This document shows, piece after piece, positions 4,801 through 6,412 of a stretch of 6,412 bases of DNA; position 1 is the first letter of the stretch, and every line of letters starts with the position of its first letter. This DNA is from an uncultured Prosthecobacter sp. GTDB lineage: Bacteria > Verrucomicrobiota > Verrucomicrobiia > Verrucomicrobiales > Verrucomicrobiaceae. The notes beneath the pieces are model-generated. The model had not been told where the DNA came from and ran no database searches. It saw nothing but the letters and a program-made list of their open reading frames with translations. The translations under genes were made by a program, and so were the position numbers. The stretch lies in the NCBI GenBank assembly GCA_937941745.1, contig CALDGV010000279.1, positions 1 to 6,412 of the forward strand, written 5' to 3'.

Positions 4801-6412
4801 TGTCGGCGGTAATTTCACCCATTATGATGGTATCACCCGCAACCGCTTCGTCATTCTCAATGGGGGTGACCTCGACGCCCGCAGCCAGCCGAAGCCGGGC
4901 CAGACCATCACCTTCGCGGACATCCCCGACCGGGCCTTTGTGCCGGGGAATGCGGCGGCGAATACCGTGACGATCACGCTGCCGACTTCATCGAGCAATC
5001 TCCCTGTGTCCCTGGTGGTCACCAGCGGCCCGGCCACCCTGGCGGGAAACAAACTCACCATCACCGGCGCAGGCTCGGTGGTGCTCACGGCCTCCCAGGC
5101 GGGCAATGACAACTTCGGCGCTGCCACCGTGAGCCAGACCATCGTCGTCTCCAAAGCAGCACAGACCCTCACCTTCGCGCCTTTGATCGACCGTCCGACC
5201 GGTTCCGCCCCCTTCCTTCTCGGTGGTTCGGCTTCGTCCGGCCTGCCGGTGCATTACCAGGTGCTCAGCGGCCCTGCCTCAGTGAACGGCAACGTGCTCA
5301 CCCTCACTGGCCTAACCGGCACCGTCTCCATCCGCGCCACCCAGGCAGGGAGCGCGGACTATGAAGCGGCACCGCATGTGGACCAGAGCTTTGAAGTTTT
5401 TGAAGGTGTGGCTGTCGCGATGCCGCAGACCATTGTCTTCAACGCCCTGCCTCCGCGCTCAGCCAACGAAGGCCCCTTCTCCATTAGTGCGATTGCCACT
5501 TCCAGCCTGCCCGTGACCTTCACGGTGACTTCCGGCCCGGCCACAATCATCGGAAACACCGTCACCCTTAGCGGCGGCACTGGCACAGTGGTGATCACGG
5601 CGACCCAGCCCGGCAATGCCAGCTTCCTGGCTGCCAAACCCGTCGCACAAAGCTTCAAGGTGAACGCCGCCGCGACCTCGCTCACCCTGGCAAACTTGAT
5701 CCAGACCTACACCGGTACACCAAGGCCCATCAGCGTCGTCGGCGGCACGGCGGACACCATCTTCTACACCGTCAACAAGGTGAAGGGAACCACACCGCCC
5801 ACCGCCGCAGGCAGCTACCCCGTGGAGGCCGTGGCAGGCACCGTGAAGAAGACCGGCACGCTGGTCATCAACAAGGCGCCTCTGCAGGTCGTGGCGGACG
5901 ACAAGCGCAAGTTTGTCGGCCAGGCCAACCCGGCCCTCACCTTCGCTTATTCGGGTTTCCTGGGCGGTGACCATGCAGGCAACGCCCTCACCAAGGCGCC
6001 CACGATCAGCACCAAGGCCACCACCAGCAGCCCAGGCGGGAACTACCCGATCACACCTTCCGGCGGCACCTCGAACAACTATGCGTTCGTGTATGTGAAC
6101 GGAAACATGAAGGTCGAAAGCTGGGCAGGACCGTATGAGGCGCTGATCACCGACACGGTGACCAACAAGCCTGTGGGCAAGGTCGAATTCACGGTGGCGG
6201 CAGGCAGCCGCGATCTGTCAGGCAAGCTCACCACGGCAAAACAGAGTGCTGCCGTGCCATTCAAGGGGCCTCTTGGGCTCAATTTCGACACGGAATATGC
6301 CACAGCGAACATCAACGCCACCGTGGGCACGGGGGCCACGGCCGTGGTTTACAACATCCAGATCGACATCCCGCTGGACGCTGATTTCTCTGTCAGCGTC
6401 ACGCGCAAGGTC
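1754..6412 (+). CDS. Giant secreted Ig-like / delta-60 repeat / MBG-domain protein, 3' end outside window
   Basis: One reading frame stays open from ATG 1754 to the last base: 1553 codons, no stop. Order by residue: signal peptide 1-25; Ig-like domain 26-116; delta-60 blades 117-479; Ig-like domains 484-575 and 577-666; second delta-60 block 668-1044; three tandem Ig-like repeats 1050-1307; MBG-type domains 1308-1375 and 1376-1455; an unassigned beta-rich region 1456-1553. Composition is rich in Gly, Thr, Ser, Asn, Ala and Val, and the predicted mature part has only three Cys (408, 690, 742), as expected for an exported beta protein. No enzymatic motif is visible. By analogy with verrucomicrobial proteins annotated as immunoglobulin domain-containing or delta-60 repeat proteins, it is likely a surface, matrix or adhesion-type protein; this role is inferred. 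The gene follows a strong terminator and is probably transcribed on its own. An in-frame ATG at 1709 is an alternative start. Any C-terminal anchor or sorting signal lies beyond the window. Confidence 0.93.
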   Translation, partial: MKGFCTPLAILLVTLSGIGSRLAAAPTIDTSPSSATPALGSTVNLSATVTAQPGAIYVWTRDGTTIINGGRYSGATTATLSIARANASDNGNYTLTVTDGTGSSATMPASITVTQTASSLDPAYNGAGANGNNSSTYTNTALHLPDGQTIIGTSGQFNPGTFSNITVLSPSVAPSQPGGASFNGAVITAFRMGDGSILLGGQFTEHSVPVVGVGTVRTTLGRFARLNPDLSLDTSFINLGAGATPSVIFADSYGRVYIGGSFGLFTHSTDYRNLVRLNPDGTLDTSFKPLINGPVSSVVFQNDGKFIVSGAFDSRSAFPSINVPGLIRFLADGTVDTSFVPAFPDGYAVQSAIAVDASDNLYVGRAGATGTIFKLLPDGTLANGFTAPSFDGQVSAMTVLPNGKLGVCGFFTTPTSRFLVLNADGTQDSGFNVGTGLTATVAGLQEYRINTDTIGRLWITGRPFNQYNGSAANRLAVIQGSGGPQLAFAAQPTGGVVNQGGSVTLTAHATGNNGFTYLWHKNGSPLSNGGRFSGVDTNSLTISTLEQGDEASYTLVVSSPGATSVTSRVANLDVLGAPEITQDPANQTVDFGGAVILTGAATGATTLTYQWLYNGSALANGSGVGGANTNTLVLTNVDFNDAGLYNLQVSNGLGQDTSLPAQLTIQKRPGGIAASANPQPMFNSEVYAICLLPDGSYVVGGAFQTVSMNGGTTFTNRSGIVRILANGTLDTSFPTSATAVHCVEFDPAQNHIFIGGSFTTVTSGGTTSNRIRVARLTSSGSSYILDTAFNTSTAGPDDIVHSLAPVGDGSVYIAGDFEAVGATAGTFKGDDYTARLGPNGALATSYTSGASNSTYALLRNSNGSLYVGGSSNLWNETTLVFGTPWRRLVLVSAAGARTTSFVPPGSFPIYPIPHTLLRLKDGSLLVGSNSGAENPYVLRVNSSTGAAFPYTTDHTITVGALGQQPDGKVLIGSALGHFTRNSPVDGTLDTSFNTGTGFNYGGGINDIKVDSNGRIFVGGNFTHYDGITRNRFVILNGGDLDARSQPKPGQTITFADIPDRAFVPGNAAANTVTITLPTSSSNLPVSLVVTSGPATLAGNKLTITGAGSVVLTASQAGNDNFGAATVSQTIVVSKAAQTLTFAPLIDRPTGSAPFLLGGSASSGLPVHYQVLSGPASVNGNVLTLTGLTGTVSIRATQAGSADYEAAPHVDQSFEVFEGVAVAMPQTIVFNALPPRSANEGPFSISAIATSSLPVTFTVTSGPATIIGNTVTLSGGTGTVVITATQPGNASFLAAKPVAQSFKVNAAATSLTLANLIQTYTGTPRPISVVGGTADTIFYTVNKVKGTTPPTAAGSYPVEAVAGTVKKTGTLVINKAPLQVVADDKRKFVGQANPALTFAYSGFLGGDHAGNALTKAPTISTKATTSSPGGNYPITPSGGTSNNYAFVYVNGNMKVESWAGPYEALITDTVTNKPVGKVEFTVAAGSRDLSGKLTTAKQSAAVPFKGPLGLNFDTEYATANINATVGTGATAVVYNIQIDIPLDADFSVSVTRKV
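1829..2101 (+). other. Ig-like domain 1 of the giant protein (residues 26-116)
   Basis: It has an I-set-like pattern: a VNLSATV strand, then YVWTRDG with the core Trp at 59, a turn INGGRYSG, TLSIARANASDNGNYTLTV carrying the D-x-G-x-Y corner, and a final strand ASITVTQ. The Cys pair of animal Ig domains is absent: Leu stands at the second Cys position (YTLTV). This is common in bacterial Ig-like domains of secreted proteins. It sits directly after the signal peptide, ahead of the first delta-60 block. Confidence 0.82.
2102..3190 (+). repeat. Delta-60 repeat block 1: seven blade-like units (residues 117-479)
   Basis: The delta-60 pattern is a line such as LNPDGTLDTSF followed by a DG/NG turn and a strand like ILLGGQF. 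Seven such turn-strand units are seen, with the turn near residues 146, 194, 253, 303, 359, 402 and 454, spaced 43-59 residues apart. The DTSF-type line recurs at 233, 284 and 336, with weaker versions at 382 (ANGF) and 428 (DSGF); an opening LDPAYNGAGANG near 120 looks like the first one. Delta-60 repeats resemble beta-propeller blades, so seven units fit one closed propeller. The fold is inferred. Confidence 0.85.
3203..3751 (+). other. Ig-like domains 2 and 3 of the giant protein (residues 484-575 and 577-666)
   Basis: Two tandem Ig-like domains link the two delta-60 blocks. Domain 2 has YLWHKNG (core Trp519), GGRFSGVDTNSLTIS and GDEASYTLVV. Domain 3 begins APEITQDPANQTVDFGG and has YQWLYNG (core Trp611), TNTLVLTNVDFNDAGLYNL (D-A-G-x-Y corner) and VSNGLGQ. 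Both lack the canonical Cys pair. Domain 2 is closer to domain 1 in its GGR(Y/F)SG turn, which points to duplication of an Ig unit within the gene. Confidence 0.85.
3755..4885 (+). repeat. Delta-60 repeat block 2: seven blade-like units (residues 668-1044)
   Basis: Seven turn-strand units are seen, with turns near residues 694 (PDGSYVVGGAF), 750 (QNHIFIGGSF), 808 (GDGSVYIAGDF), 862 (SNGSLYVGGSS), 921 (KDGSLLVGSNS), 966 (PDGKVLIGSAL) and 1012 (SNGRIFVGGNF). DTSF-type lines occur at 730, 786 (DTAF), 843 (ATSY), 898 (TTSF) and 989. Units are 45-59 residues apart. The block is similar in length to block 1 (377 versus 363 residues), consistent with a second seven-bladed propeller. Units 4-6 are the most diverged. 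Confidence 0.85.
4901..5674 (+). repeat. Three tandem Ig-like repeats of about 85 residues (residues 1050-1307)
   Basis: Units start at 4901, 5162 and 5426 and span 87, 88 and 83 residues. Each opens QT(I/L)xF, then carries S-x-LPV, a strand ending V-x-SGPA, GN-x-(L/V)T, a strand of beta type, and Q-(A/P)-G-(N/S) followed by an aromatic residue and AA. The protein pattern is clear, but the DNA is not identical between units, so the duplication is not recent. Such repeats are frequent in verrucomicrobial Ig-rich secreted proteins. They probably form beta-sandwich spacer domains. Confidence 0.85.
5675..5878 (+). other. MBG-type domain (residues 1308-1375)
   Basis: The segment reads SLTLANLIQTYTGTPRPISV at its start, then a TVNKVKGTTPPTAAGSYPVE core and a closing TGTLVINKA. 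The order L-x-Q-TYTGTP, then P-T-x-AGSY-x-V, then LVI-x-KA is the pattern known from MBG domains of bacterial surface proteins. It is about 68 residues, normal for the family. It directly precedes a second, different MBG-type domain. Confidence 0.75.
5879..6118 (+). other. MBG_2-type domain (residues 1376-1455)
   Basis: It starts PLQVVADDKRKFVGQANP, continues with LTFAYSGFLGGD, then a GGNYPITPSGG turn, and closes with NNYAFVYVNGNMKV. The pattern 'ADDK-x-(R/K)-x-(Y/F)-G-x-x-NP...G(F/L)-x-GD...G-x-YPI...NY' is characteristic of MBG_2 domains found in repeats of large secreted bacterial proteins. The length of 80 residues is usual. No ligand is known from the sequence. Confidence 0.85.
6119..6412 (+). 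other. Unassigned beta-rich C-terminal region, cut by the window edge (residues 1456-1553)
   Basis: After the MBG_2-type domain, WAGPYEALITD is followed by VGKVEFTV, a LSGKLTTAK strand, FKGPLGLNFDTEYATANINATVG, and a closing VVYNIQIDIPLDADFSVSV. Alternating hydrophobic residues and Gly/Asp turns suggest antiparallel beta strands. From memory, G-x-Y-x-x-L...VG-x-x-x-x-T...x-GKL modules recur near the end of verrucomicrobial Ig-rich proteins, but I cannot name a family. The frame is still open at the last base. Confidence 0.5.

Noticed and set aside
4901..5674. Tandem repeats considered as a CRISPR array or other DNA-level repeat
   Set aside because: The units are about 260 bases, coding, and conserved only at the protein level, with no short identical repeats or spacers.
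2112..6098. Short plus-strand frames such as 2679-2945, 2974-3315, 4143-4511 and 4671-4970
   Set aside because: They are off-frame to the giant gene, which carries conserved repeats at the same places. There is no sign of a frameshift, because the main frame is never broken.
2555..6339. Several minus-strand frames of 74-198 codons (for example 4088-4684 and 5459-5974)
   Set aside because: All lie inside the continuous giant gene. Their translations have no recognisable family and look like GC-driven shadows.

Overview
The window is GC-rich and reads almost entirely on the plus strand. It looks like a chromosomal segment from a member of the Verrucomicrobiota (Prosthecobacter/Verrucomicrobium-like), or less likely a planctomycete. 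The grounds are the combination of a Tat-exported Gfo/Idh/MocA oxidoreductase of the large type common in those phyla, a sugar epimerase-like neighbour, and a very large secreted protein mixing bacterial Ig-like domains, delta-60 repeats and MBG-type domains. The phylum is an inference from domain content, not proof.

Layout: (1) 1-126 is the C-terminal tail of a gene entering from the left, best read as a sugar phosphate isomerase/epimerase of the xylose-isomerase-like TIM-barrel family. (2) After a 39-base gap, 166-1545 encodes a complete 459-residue Gfo/Idh/MocA oxidoreductase with a twin-arginine signal. These two probably form a short sugar or polyol catabolic transcription unit. It ends at a strong intrinsic terminator (1592-1627). 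(3) After a 208-base intergenic stretch, one uninterrupted reading frame runs from 1754 to the last base, 1553 codons with no stop. It accounts for nearly three quarters of the window and continues beyond it.

The large protein reads, in order: signal peptide, Ig-like domain, a block of seven delta-60-type blades, two Ig-like domains, a second block of seven delta-60-type blades, three tandem LPV/SGPA-type Ig-like repeats, two MBG-type domains, and an unassigned beta-rich C-terminal region that is cut by the window edge. The seven-plus-seven blade count suggests two seven-bladed beta-propellers on a beta-sandwich stalk. That suits an exported, surface or matrix-associated protein, but no ligand or activity can be read from the sequence.

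No RNA gene, CRISPR array, mobile element, phage gene or defence system was seen. The region looks like ordinary verrucomicrobial chromosome; the notable object is the large repeat protein.
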